Source of the DNA: a bacterium
GTDB lineage: Bacteria > Armatimonadota > Abditibacteriia > Abditibacteriales > Abditibacteriaceae
DNA length: 64,000 nucleotides
Direction of reading: 5' to 3'
Assembly (NCBI GenBank): GCA_004172935.1
Contig: SDZD01000026.1
Span: 1 to 64,000 of the forward strand
Shown here: positions 17,525-25,055 of the stretch, one piece after another
Numbering within the stretch: position 1 is the first letter of the stretch
Layout: the number at the start of each line of letters is the position of its first letter
Notes under the pieces: model-generated
The model's database searches: none
Told to the model about the DNA's origin: nothing
What the model saw: only the letters and a program-made list of their open reading frames with translations
Translations under genes and position numbers: made by a program

Positions 17525-18622
17525 TTATTCCGCGCTTTTATGTGAGCGCTGAGTGGCGGCGCGCAAAAGCCACAGGGGGATTTCGTGGTAGGAGTTGAGG
17601 TTGCCGTGGCGACGTAGGTGGTTCAGAAAGCCTATTGGGTGTTGGGAACCCTGAACGCGGCGGTAGGCAGCGTAGCGCAACAGGAGGCGGGCGAGTTGGG
17701 AATCGGTGGCTTCCCACGATTCGTATTCGTGTTTTTCCAACCACGAGACGGGTATCGAATGGAGAGTTTTCAGCACTTGTGGCGGGATGGGCGCCGCATA
17801 TTTTTCGACGATGTAGTTGAGCGCCGACCTCGTGACTAGCGCGAGTTTGCGGTGGCGCGCATGTTTGATGAGGCGCGGCCAGTCGATTTCGTTGCCGCGA
17901 ATAAGAATCATGGCATCGAGTACCCAGCGCAGCGGTGAATGGACGCTGTTGACGCAGGTGAGGAAGAGTAGGTCGGTGGGGTTGGGGACTTGGATGGTGA
18001 TGCCCTCGAAAGGGACGGTGACAGCCGAGCGCCACAGAGTTTCGTCGCCTTTGGAATAGGGGCATTCGCCGAGGGCGAAGCGGTGAACGTCGAGTTCCTG
18101 ATGGGAGGTGTTCTTCATCGGAACGGCGTGGTGAACTTCGGAGGGGATGTCGTCGGAGGCGTACATCCAGCCCGCTTCTTTGAAGATTTCGATAGCGCGG
18201 TTGAATTGCGCAGCGCGGATGAGGATGTCGCCGTCGCTCATTGGGCGAAGAGCCGGGTAGGGGTAATCGCGGATGGCGACCGGGACGCCTTTTATGAAAA
18301 GCACGTCGATGTTGTGTTGGCCGAGCAAGCGCGCGACTTCGCCGAGCGATTTGAAGAGAAGTTTGTTGCGTACAAGTCCCAGTCGTGTCAGCGAAGAAAT
18401 AGTGGCGGCATCGGGAATTTTGATGCCCGTTTGATTGAAGTTGTAGCCGATGAGGGGAAGAAGGCGACGCGAATCGTTGTCAAGGTCGTTGAGTTCGTGT
18501 TGCTCGCGCCATTGGTTCCAGGCCGGTAGTGCCACATCTGCATCGCCCAAAGCCGCAGTGAGTAGTAACTCTTGTGATTCTGAGGGCAGTCCGACTCCTC
18601 TTTTCGGTAAATTCGAGGTCAT
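17525..18622 (-). CDS. PF14907-type nucleotidyltransferase-like protein (left copy)
   Basis: 365 residues. The central segment VLFIKGVPVAIRDYPYPALRPMSDGDILI has the pattern of the uncharacterised nucleotidyltransferase family PF14907: LFIKG, a conserved Arg-Pro and the acidic DGD pair (about 133-135) in place of the catalytic Asp residues of the polymerase-beta fold. The later DLLFLTCVNSVHSPLRWVLDAMILI helix region is also characteristic. Members of this family are often found beside PqqD-like and HPr-kinase-like genes, as here; their substrate is not known to me. It is divergent from the first GT4 gene and a diverged paralog of the protein at 23085. Confidence 0.8.
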   Translation of the reverse strand: MTSNLPKRGVGLPSESQELLLTAALGDADVALPAWNQWREQHELNDLDNDSRRLLPLIGYNFNQTGIKIPDAATISSLTRLGLVRNKLLFKSLGEVARLLGQHNIDVLFIKGVPVAIRDYPYPALRPMSDGDILIRAAQFNRAIEIFKEAGWMYASDDIPSEVHHAVPMKNTSHQELDVHRFALGECPYSKGDETLWRSAVTVPFEGITIQVPNPTDLLFLTCVNSVHSPLRWVLDAMILIRGNEIDWPRLIKHARHRKLALVTRSALNYIVEKYAAPIPPQVLKTLHSIPVSWLEKHEYESWEATDSQLARLLLRYAAYRRVQGSQHPIGFLNHLRRHGNLNSYHEIPLWLLRAATQRSHKSAE

Positions 18623-18713
18623 GCGTATGGTATCGGGAGTCAGTAAGGCATATTTCGGTCTCCTGTTTTGTTCCCGTTAGAAATCTTAGGAATATTATCA
18701 TGCAACGTTGATT

Positions 18714-19832
18714 ATGAAAGTTCTGTTCTGGACTCAGCAATATTGGCCTTATATCGGGGGTGTCGAGGTGTTATCCCGCCAATTTATCGCCGATATGAGG
18801 ACGAGAGGTGTTGAGTTTTCGGTGATAACCGGGCACGGGAATTTAGATTTGCCCGATGAAGATGAGGTGGATGGTGTGCCAGTTCATCGGTTCGGTTTCT
18901 TGCAGGCATTGGCTACACGAGATGCCCGCGAGATTTTGCGAATACGGCAGCGAGTGGCGGCGCTGAAGCGGCGTATTGAGCCTGACCTCGTTCATTTCAA
19001 TCTAACCGACCCTAGTCTGTTCTTTCATTTGCAAACCGCTTCGGCGAGTGTGCCTTCGCTAGTGGCGATTCGGTTGGCACTGCCACCGACTGCGGCTGAC
19101 GAGAAGACTTTGCTGGGGCAGGCATTGGAAAATTCGGCATGGGTAACGGCCAATTCGGGGGCGATTTTAGAGGATTTGCATCATATCGCCCCCTACACGA
19201 AAGAGCGCTCATCACTGGTTTATAACGGCTATCCGATGCCATTTACCGCGCCAACTGAACTGTCGTTTGAGCTGCCGAAATTGGTGTGTATCGGGCGTTT
19301 GGTCGAGGAGAAGGGGTTCGATTTGGCGATAAAAGCGTTGGCCCGACTGCTGCCCGATTTCCCTGAATTGCGTCTCACCATCGCTGGTGATGGAAGTGCG
19401 CGGCGCGATTTGGAGGCGTTGGCGCAAGAATTAGGAGTGAGTGATTTGGTCGATTTCGTGGGTTGGGTGAACCCCGAAGATATGCCGCAGTTGTTGAACA
19501 CGGCGACTATTGTGGTGATGCCGTCGCGGTGGCGCGAGGCTTTTGGATTGGTGGCTTTGCAAGCGGCACAGATGGCGCGGCCTATCGTGGCTACGCGAGT
19601 GGGCGGTTTGCCTGAAGTGGTGCGGCACGGCGAGACGGGGTTAGTTGTCGAGCCAGAATCGCCTGAGGCGTTGGTTGAGGGCATTAGGCAATTACTAGGC
19701 AATCCCGATGGAACGAGGGCGATGGGGCAGCGCGCGCGGCTATGGGCGCAGCGGCAGTTCGGTTGGGAGAGGTATGTGGATGAGTACCAGCAACTTTATA
19801 CTCGGCTCATTCAAGAAGCGAAATCTCTATGA
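18714..19832 (+). CDS. GT4-family glycosyltransferase (first copy)
   Basis: 372 residues from the ATG at 18714 (MKVLFWTQQYWPYIGG). The N-terminal GT-B domain carries the typical PYIGGVEVL glycine loop. The C-terminal domain carries LVCIGRLVEEKGFDLAIKA, LTIAGDGSARRDLE, VMPSRWREAFGLVALQAAQ and the E-x7-E signature around EAFGLVALQ. It would transfer a sugar from a nucleotide-sugar donor with retention, in the cytoplasm or at the inner membrane. Its stop overlaps the start of the PqqD-like gene by 4 bases. It is clearly paralogous to the GT4 at 21293. Confidence 0.92.
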   Translation: MKVLFWTQQYWPYIGGVEVLSRQFIADMRTRGVEFSVITGHGNLDLPDEDEVDGVPVHRFGFLQALATRDAREILRIRQRVAALKRRIEPDLVHFNLTDPSLFFHLQTASASVPSLVAIRLALPPTAADEKTLLGQALENSAWVTANSGAILEDLHHIAPYTKERSSLVYNGYPMPFTAPTELSFELPKLVCIGRLVEEKGFDLAIKALARLLPDFPELRLTIAGDGSARRDLEALAQELGVSDLVDFVGWVNPEDMPQLLNTATIVVMPSRWREAFGLVALQAAQMARPIVATRVGGLPEVVRHGETGLVVEPESPEALVEGIRQLLGNPDGTRAMGQRARLWAQRQFGWERYVDEYQQLYTRLIQEAKSL

Positions 19833-20266
19833 GTCTCGACACCCACTTTATTCCCAATACCGCCGAAGTCGCCGCCGAGGTGCTTGATGGTGAGGCCGTA
19901 CTAATTAATTTAACGAACGGCATGTATTACAGCCTCGTTGGTACGGGAGGTTTCGTTTGGTCGTTGCTTGAAGGCAGCGCGAACATTCCTGAAATCGTCG
20001 CGGTTTTGAAGGCGCACTATGGCGCTGAGGCAGGCGTGGCGGAAGCTGATGTGCGCCAACTGATCGACGATTTGAAGACCGAAGGACTCATCATCGAATC
20101 GGACGGCGAGGGGAGTACGCTCTCCTTGGAAGCCCCGACAGAAGTTCAAACTTACGAGGCGCCGCGTTTGAAGGTTTATAGCGACATGCAAGCGCTTCTT
20201 GCGCTCGACCCGCCGATGCCAGATTTGACCGATGCTCCCTGGAAACAGTCGGGATCCAAAGCCTAA
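19829..20266 (+). CDS. PqqD-like RRE protein with C-terminal tail
   Basis: 145 residues. Residues about 10-92 form a PqqD-like winged-helix domain (GEAVLINLTNGMYYSLVGTGGFVWSLLE appears in two pieces: AVLINLTNGMYYSL and GGFVWSLLEG; then DVRQLIDDLKTEGLI). In RiPP pathways this domain, the RRE, holds the precursor leader peptide. Beyond it is a tail of about 45 residues with Tyr109, a DMQALLALDP segment (119-128) and Trp138. I recall similar tails, with DMxDLLLLDP and a final GWP, in other PqqD-family proteins next to HPr-kinase-like genes. The tail might be a docking segment or a built-in substrate; this is inference. ATGA overlap with the GT4 gene implies translational coupling. Confidence 0.85.
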   Translation: MSLDTHFIPNTAEVAAEVLDGEAVLINLTNGMYYSLVGTGGFVWSLLEGSANIPEIVAVLKAHYGAEAGVAEADVRQLIDDLKTEGLIIESDGEGSTLSLEAPTEVQTYEAPRLKVYSDMQALLALDPPMPDLTDAPWKQSGSKA

Positions 20267-20273
20267 TCCCCAC

Positions 20274-21296
20274 GTGGCCGCCCCTTTTTTTGCTGAAATC
20301 GAATCCGCATTTCTGGAAGTCCAGAAGTGCGGCGCCGTTCAGTTGGGACATTATCGGCTGGCGGGGCAAACCGTACAGATGGAAGTTGTTGGCGACGAGT
20401 TAGCCAGGCACATGCTGGCGCCGTTTTCTCACTTGAAAACTCATGACCAACCGCCCGCTTTGCGCGTGTGTTTATGGGATGCGAAGCAGACAGGTGTTGA
20501 TTGTCCTGAAGGGTTGCCTACGGAATTTCGTAGCGATGAATGGGGCAGCGTGTCGCAGTCGTTCGCCTATGGCTACGAGCGGCGTTACGTCGAATATCGC
20601 TCGCGTGCAGGGACGACGTGGCTTGACCGCGCCAGTAATTGCCTGTATGGGTGCTACGACGACGCGGGGCAGTTCAATATCTACGATTATAGCCGACCAT
20701 TACCGTGGCTTTTGCCGATTTGGTGTAACGACTTGGGCGTCCAATCGGTTCATGCGGGCATGGTGAGTTGGAAGGGGAGTGGTGTGGTGATTGTGGGGGC
20801 GAGTGGTTCGGGGAAAACGACCACGACCTTGGCTTGTCTTGATGGAGGATTCGATTACCTGGGCGAAGACCAAATTGGCATCGGGGAAAACGAGGGCGGA
20901 TTCACCGGATTCAGCTTTTATAACACAGCGCGCGTCGATGCCAAACATTTGCAGCGCTTTCCCCAATTGTCCCCCTACGCGCGCCATGAAAGCGAGCAGA
21001 AGACATTGCTGATGCTGGGTGAGTTGTTTGCCTCACAGTTGGTGGGGGAAGCGCCGCTAAAGATGATCGTGCTGCCCAAAGTGATGCCTTCGGAAAAGAC
21101 GCGAATCCAACCCGCCACTTCTGCCGAAGCGCTACGGGCAGTTGCGGCTAATTCGTTGATGCTACCCATCGGGGGCGGGCGTAGAGGTTTCGAGCGATTG
21201 GCCCGACTGGTGCGCCAAGTGCCGTGCTACTGGCTGCATCTGGGCCACGATTTTGAGCGTGTGTCCGAAGTCATCAAGGGGGCGTTGCCGCTGTGA
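20274..21296 (+). CDS. HPr-kinase-like P-loop ATPase/kinase
   Basis: About 340 residues from the GTG at 20274 (MAAPFFAEIE); an ATG at 20232 lies inside the PqqD-like gene. The second half has a Walker A loop GASGSGKTTT (Lys about 181) after a strand GSGVVIVG, then a LGEDQIGI segment, the arrangement of HPr kinase/phosphorylase and of HprK-like kinases found in some RiPP and exopolysaccharide clusters. The N-terminal half (about 1-150) is not HPr-kinase-like and may bind the substrate. No HPr gene is nearby. The activity could be phosphorylation of a peptide, a protein such as the PqqD tail, or a sugar. Stop overlaps the next GT4 start (GTGA). Confidence 0.78.
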   Translation: MAAPFFAEIESAFLEVQKCGAVQLGHYRLAGQTVQMEVVGDELARHMLAPFSHLKTHDQPPALRVCLWDAKQTGVDCPEGLPTEFRSDEWGSVSQSFAYGYERRYVEYRSRAGTTWLDRASNCLYGCYDDAGQFNIYDYSRPLPWLLPIWCNDLGVQSVHAGMVSWKGSGVVIVGASGSGKTTTTLACLDGGFDYLGEDQIGIGENEGGFTGFSFYNTARVDAKHLQRFPQLSPYARHESEQKTLLMLGELFASQLVGEAPLKMIVLPKVMPSEKTRIQPATSAEALRAVAANSLMLPIGGGRRGFERLARLVRQVPCYWLHLGHDFERVSEVIKGALPL

Positions 21297-22414
21297 AAAG
21301 GCGCGTTCTGTTTTGGACGGATTCGTTCCCGCCCTACATCGGCGGAGTCGAGGTTTTGGCGGCGCAATATGTGCGCGCGATGCGGGCGAAGGGCTATGAG
21401 TTCGTTATCGTGACCCGCTATGAGGGCGACGAACTGGTAAGCCGGGATGATTTCGAGGGCGTGCCGCTGTATCGGCTCAATGTGCGGGCGGCGCTTTCGA
21501 GCCGAAGCCCACTGCAACTGCTTCAGTTGAGGCGGGCGATTAGCGAAGTGGCGCGTGAGTTTGCGCCCGATTTGCTGCATATTTACCATGTCGGCATGGG
21601 GGCGATGCTGTTCGACGGCTTGCGAAATATTCCGCGCCTGTTGACGTTGCACTCGCCGATTGCAGCCGAGCATCTGGTCCCCAATTCCGCGCTTTCGACG
21701 CTGCTGGAATCGGTCGATTATGTGGCGTGTTGTTCGCGTAGCGTGGCGCAGGATTTATGGGAATTGGCGCCTACGTTTCGGGGTCGGTCGAGTGCCATTT
21801 CCAATACGCTCGAAATGCCCGACTTGCAGCCGACGCCGATTTCGTTTGAGCCGCCGCGATTGTTGGCGCTGGGGCGTTTGGTCGAGGCCAAAGGGTTCGA
21901 TGTGGCGATAGAGGCGTTCGCCGCTTTGAAACCTCGCTTTCCTTCGCTTCAAATGACCATCGCAGGGAATGGGCCAGCCTTTGACGATTTGAATAGACTC
22001 GTTGAGTCGAAGGGTTTGCAGGACAGCATTGCGATGCCGGGGTGGGTGGCGCCTGAAGAGGTGCCGAAACTGATTAGCGCTCATACGCTGACAGTGATGC
22101 CATCGCGGATACGCGAGGCTTTTGGGCTGGTGGCACTGCAAGCGGCGCAGATGGCGCGCCCCGTTGTCGCTAGTCGCCTTGGGGGGATTCCCGAAGTCGT
22201 CGAAGACGGTGTTTCGGGAGCGTTGGTGGAGCCGGACGATGTGGAGGGTTTTGGCACGGCCATCGAGTCGTTGTTGCGTGAACCCGAAAAAGCCGCCGAA
22301 ATGGGAATCCGCGCGCGCGAACGGGCGCTGACTCGCTTTACTTGGCCCGTCCATGTCGCGGCCTATGATGAGTTGATGCAACAATTAACCGCGAACCGGA
22401 ACGAGTCCCGATGA
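21293..22414 (+). CDS. GT4-family glycosyltransferase (second copy)
   Basis: 373 residues, starting at a GTG that overlaps the previous stop. The same landmarks as the first GT4 are visible: FPPYIGGVEVLAAQ, LLALGRLVEAKGFDVAIEA, MTIAGNGPAFDDL, VMPSRIREAFGLVALQAAQMARPVVASRLGG. The long identical words (for example EAFGLVALQAAQMARP) show a duplication within the cluster. It would add a sugar from a nucleotide donor with retention. Its stop overlaps the GT2 start by ATGA. Confidence 0.92.
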   Translation: MKRRVLFWTDSFPPYIGGVEVLAAQYVRAMRAKGYEFVIVTRYEGDELVSRDDFEGVPLYRLNVRAALSSRSPLQLLQLRRAISEVAREFAPDLLHIYHVGMGAMLFDGLRNIPRLLTLHSPIAAEHLVPNSALSTLLESVDYVACCSRSVAQDLWELAPTFRGRSSAISNTLEMPDLQPTPISFEPPRLLALGRLVEAKGFDVAIEAFAALKPRFPSLQMTIAGNGPAFDDLNRLVESKGLQDSIAMPGWVAPEEVPKLISAHTLTVMPSRIREAFGLVALQAAQMARPVVASRLGGIPEVVEDGVSGALVEPDDVEGFGTAIESLLREPEKAAEMGIRARERALTRFTWPVHVAAYDELMQQLTANRNESR

Positions 22415-23088
22415 AAATTAGCTGCATTATTCCCGTATTCAATGGCGAACGTTATTTGCGCGAGGCGATAGAGAGCATGTTGGTCCAGACTCTTTCGCCG
22501 TTCGAGATCGTTGTGGCCGATGATGGTTCGGCGGATGGCAGCGTTGAAATCGCTCGTTCTTATGGTGGTATTGTGCGAGTTGTGACGCAGCCGACAGGGG
22601 GGCCAGCGGCGACGCGGAATTTGGGATGGAAGAGTGCGCTCGGTGACTATTTCGCGTTTCTGGATGCCGACGATTTGTGGGAGCCTGAAAAGCTGAGCCG
22701 TCAGGCCGCTTGCTTCGAGGCCGACGCCGAACTCGATTACTGCGTGACGCACGCGAAGATGTTTTGGTCGAGTCCCGAAGAGGCCGAGATGTACAAAGAC
22801 TCGACGCGCGCTGGCTCGATTCCCGGCTACGCGACGACGACTTTATTAGCCCGTCGTGAGGTCTTTGAGCGTGTTGGGGCTTTCAATGAGTCGCTGTGGT
22901 TTACCGACGCGACAGAATGGTTCATTCGGGCCGAAGAAGCGGGATTGAAACTGCACGTTTTGGAGGATGTGTTGACCTTGCACCGGATGCACGCGCACAA
23001 CCTGACAAGGCGCCGCAGCGATGAGAGCCGCGCCGAGTTTTTGAGCATCGTGCGAAGTGCGTTGAAGCGGCGCAGGGCAGTTACATGA
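22411..23088 (+). CDS. GT2-family glycosyltransferase
   Basis: 225 residues, short but complete for a GT-A fold domain. It starts with ISCIIPVFNGERYLREAIES and continues with VVADDGSADGS, PAATRNLGW and the metal-binding FLDADDLWEP (the DxD motif), then a acceptor-side EWFIRAEEAG. No membrane segment is present. It would transfer a sugar with inversion. The gene is the fifth of the overlapping run and overlaps the nucleotidyltransferase gene by ATGA. Confidence 0.93.
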   Translation: MKISCIIPVFNGERYLREAIESMLVQTLSPFEIVVADDGSADGSVEIARSYGGIVRVVTQPTGGPAATRNLGWKSALGDYFAFLDADDLWEPEKLSRQAACFEADAELDYCVTHAKMFWSSPEEAEMYKDSTRAGSIPGYATTTLLARREVFERVGAFNESLWFTDATEWFIRAEEAGLKLHVLEDVLTLHRMHAHNLTRRRSDESRAEFLSIVRSALKRRRAVT

Positions 23089-24122
23089 GTGGCGAGCCAC
23101 TGTTAACGGGGCTGTTACAACGCACGATTTGCCCGACACCGCTGCAAACACAATTTCTGCGTGCCTGTCTACACGGCGACTTGGAAGCTTGGGATAGGTG
23201 GAGCCGGGCTGTGGGCGACCCAAAACGCGAATTGGGGAATGATGGCATTGGTATCAAGCGACTGGTGCCATTGCTTTATACCTCGTTACGCGATGCGGGC
23301 GCCCCGCTCGATGCCGAGTTTTTGTCGTATTTGCGCGCCGCCTATGTGCGTGAAGATTTGCGCTCGCGCACCTTTCGCCGGGTGTGTGGCGAGGCATTGG
23401 GCGCCCTATCTGAGGCGCAGATTCCCTTTATTGTATTGAAGGGCGTCTCGTTGGCGGAGTCGGCTTATCCGGTGTGGGCACTCCGTCATTGCCACGATGT
23501 CGATTTATTGGTGGAGCAAGAGGTGTTGGAGACTGGACCCGCTGTGTTGGGGGAGTTTCGGGCTTATAGCCGGGATAAAGACAATGTGATGGTGGTGCAT
23601 CCGACCAACATGCCCGTTGTCTTTCATGCACGACTTTTCGAGCATTACGACGACCCATCCGAGTGTTTTGGGGAGTCGGGCGAGCGGGAGATTACGGGCG
23701 TGCGGGTGCGCGTGTTGGCGCCTCATAACGAGCTATTACATCTGTGCGTTCACGCGGCATCTGGCCGCAGTCGCCTTATGCTGTTGTGGGTTGCGGATGC
23801 GATGTTTCTGCTCAGGGATAGCCCCTCACTAGATTGGAAGGCGTTCGTGGGCGCGGCGCGACAAACGGCATTGCCTGTCTATGTTCTGCTGCGTTATTTG
23901 CGCGATGAGATGGGCGCTGAGGTTCCGGCATTCGTGTTTGAAGCGTTGGAGAAACAGGCGGAGAACTCTCGGTTTCGAGGACAGGCTTTGCGAGGTGTTG
24001 TCTCAACCATTGGTTATCGCGGGGTGATTCGTGAGGCGAAAGGGAGGCGCGAGCGACTGTGTGTGTACGGATGGGCAGCGCGGCAGCTTCCGGGCATTTG
24101 GCGGAGGCGGTTAGGGAAGTAA
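23085..24122 (+). CDS. PF14907-type nucleotidyltransferase-like protein (right copy)
   Basis: 345 residues. The family core is PFIVLKGVSLAESAYPVWALRHCHDVDLLV, with VLKG, an Arg-His and the acidic DVD pair. Later LLHLCVHAASGRSRLMLLWVADAMFLL matches the helix region seen in the left copy. It belongs to the same uncharacterised nucleotidyltransferase family (PF14907 in my judgement) and is a distant paralog of the protein at 17525. As last gene of the run it may transfer a nucleotide to, or just recognise, the same substrate as the kinase and PqqD-like protein. Function is unknown. Confidence 0.8.
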   Translation: MSGEPLLTGLLQRTICPTPLQTQFLRACLHGDLEAWDRWSRAVGDPKRELGNDGIGIKRLVPLLYTSLRDAGAPLDAEFLSYLRAAYVREDLRSRTFRRVCGEALGALSEAQIPFIVLKGVSLAESAYPVWALRHCHDVDLLVEQEVLETGPAVLGEFRAYSRDKDNVMVVHPTNMPVVFHARLFEHYDDPSECFGESGEREITGVRVRVLAPHNELLHLCVHAASGRSRLMLLWVADAMFLLRDSPSLDWKAFVGAARQTALPVYVLLRYLRDEMGAEVPAFVFEALEKQAENSRFRGQALRGVVSTIGYRGVIREAKGRRERLCVYGWAARQLPGIWRRRLGK

Positions 24123-24178
24123 TTCTCCGATAGAGAAGTACGTGATGGTCGGAAGAATGTATTCTGTTTGGGAGCAAC

Positions 24179-24559
24179 ATGGCAGGTCAACCCAGTAAAG
24201 GTGCGCTTGAGGCCGAAATCGCCAACGCCGTTACACGCTTTCACCGCGAGCAGCAGGGGCGCGGCCCCGGCGATGTGCGCGCTTTTGTGGTCGGCGATAT
24301 GATTTTGGTGCGTTGCCAGAGCATTTTCACCCCGGTCGAAGCGCATCTGTCGGCTTCGGACGAGGGGCGCAAACTAATCAAAAGCGCGCGGCAGGAGCTT
24401 CGTTCTATCAACCACGAAGAAATCGAGGAGATTATCGCGGGGTTAGTTGGATGTGCGGTACTGCGTTCGTACTGCGACGTGAGCGTCGAGTCTGCCGAGC
24501 AGGTCGAGGTGTATATTCTGGCGCAAAACGTAGAAAAGTCATTCGCCGGAAAGAAGTAA
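24179..24559 (+). CDS. DUF2294 (MpsC-like) protein
   Basis: 126 residues covering the whole DUF2294 family: GALEAEIANAVTRFHREQQGRGPGDVRAFVVGDMILVR is present in the order expected (seen as LEAEIANAVTRFHREQQGRG and FVVGDMILVR), followed by LTPVE-like TPVEAHLSASDEGRK and VLRSYCDVSVES. Family members have been linked with a Na+-dependent membrane-potential system in staphylococci (MpsC) and are otherwise uncharacterised. It is soluble, with no membrane segment. It sits 56 bases after the nucleotidyltransferase gene and upstream of the potassium locus, but its relation to either is unclear. Confidence 0.85.
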   Translation: MAGQPSKGALEAEIANAVTRFHREQQGRGPGDVRAFVVGDMILVRCQSIFTPVEAHLSASDEGRKLIKSARQELRSINHEEIEEIIAGLVGCAVLRSYCDVSVESAEQVEVYILAQNVEKSFAGKK

Positions 24560-24695
24560 TCGGCCCTTGTAAAAGAAGCCGGGAACGCGCTAATATTTCG
24601 TTTGTCGAAAGACATTACAATTCGAGAACCACAAATTTGGTTGCCGTTGAGAGGGGCCGCGCTTTGAACAAGTATTAAATCGAGCGTGGCCAGTC

Positions 24696-24780
24696 AAAAG
24701 GGAGGCCGAAAGGTTCGCAAGTCCGTTAAGCAGAAGTTTCTGCGGCGGTTGCGATCACTTTCGGCCTCCCTTTTCGTTTT
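24696..24780 (+). promoter_or_regulatory. structured leader or terminator upstream of the kdp genes
   Basis: A perfect 17-base outer stem (24696-24712 with 24758-24774) encloses a 45-base loop, which contains a second stem TCGCAA/TTGCGA (24715-24720, 24749-24754) and an inner GCAGAA/TTCTGC hairpin. It runs into CGTTTTT. It lies 37 bases before the first small gene of the kdp locus. It can be read as an unusually elaborate intrinsic terminator closing the upstream transcript or as an attenuator of the potassium operon. No known riboswitch consensus was recognised. Confidence 0.7.
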
Positions 24781-24816
24781 TCCGGCCCCTTTTTTCTGGT
24801 TTCTCGCAGGAGAAAA

Positions 24817-24954
24817 ATGGAAGGTATTCAAGATTTGGCGCTGGTAGCCATCGCGTTTGGGAGCTTGTTGTGGCTCCATTTACACCCCTCGCCCGCTCAG
24901 CGCGAGCGCGCCGTCCGCACCCAGGAACTGAGCGATTGGGATTGGAGGTGCTAA
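24817..24954 (+). CDS. 45-aa predicted small membrane protein of the kdp locus
   Basis: Begins at the ATG at 24817, 6 bases after a strong AGGAG site. The product has one hydrophobic segment (DLALVAIAFGSLLWLHL, about residues 6-22) and then a basic and polar tail that ends in DWDWRC. No family was recognised. It is followed after 4 bases by another tiny membrane-protein gene, whose ribosome site lies within its last codons. The good ribosome site and the spacing support real translation. Confidence 0.6.
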   Translation: MEGIQDLALVAIAFGSLLWLHLHPSPAQRERAVRTQELSDWDWRC

Positions 24955-24958
24955 CCCG

Positions 24959-25042
24959 ATGTTTGATCTCATTCTTGTCCTCGTGTCGCTCGGCTTTTTT
25001 GCCGCTGCCGCGCTGTACGTGCGCTTTTGCGAAGGCGCCTAA
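24959..25042 (+). CDS. 27-aa predicted small membrane protein, KdpF-like
   Basis: Starts at the ATG at 24959, 10 bases after GGAGG. It is one transmembrane helix (MFDLILVLVSLGFFAAAALYV is its main part) ending in RFCEGA. Similar minute proteins ending in YVRxCxxL are, from memory, found just before kdpF in other bacteria and are often left unannotated. It shares its first six residues, MFDLIL, with the KdpF protein that follows, which suggests a duplication or a shared start. Its role may be to stabilise the Kdp complex. Confidence 0.65.
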   Translation: MFDLILVLVSLGFFAAAALYVRFCEGA

Positions 25043-25055
25043 AGGGGTTCTCTTC

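Noticed and set aside
17525..24122. lasso peptide or other known RiPP cluster
   Set aside because: There is no cyclase (asparagine-synthetase-like), transglutaminase-like protease, radical SAM enzyme or precursor frame; genes overlap too tightly to hide a precursor in the gaps.
24560..24816. c-di-AMP (ydaO) riboswitch before the kdp genes
   Set aside because: No match to the conserved ydaO segments as I know them; only the terminator-like structured hairpin is supported.
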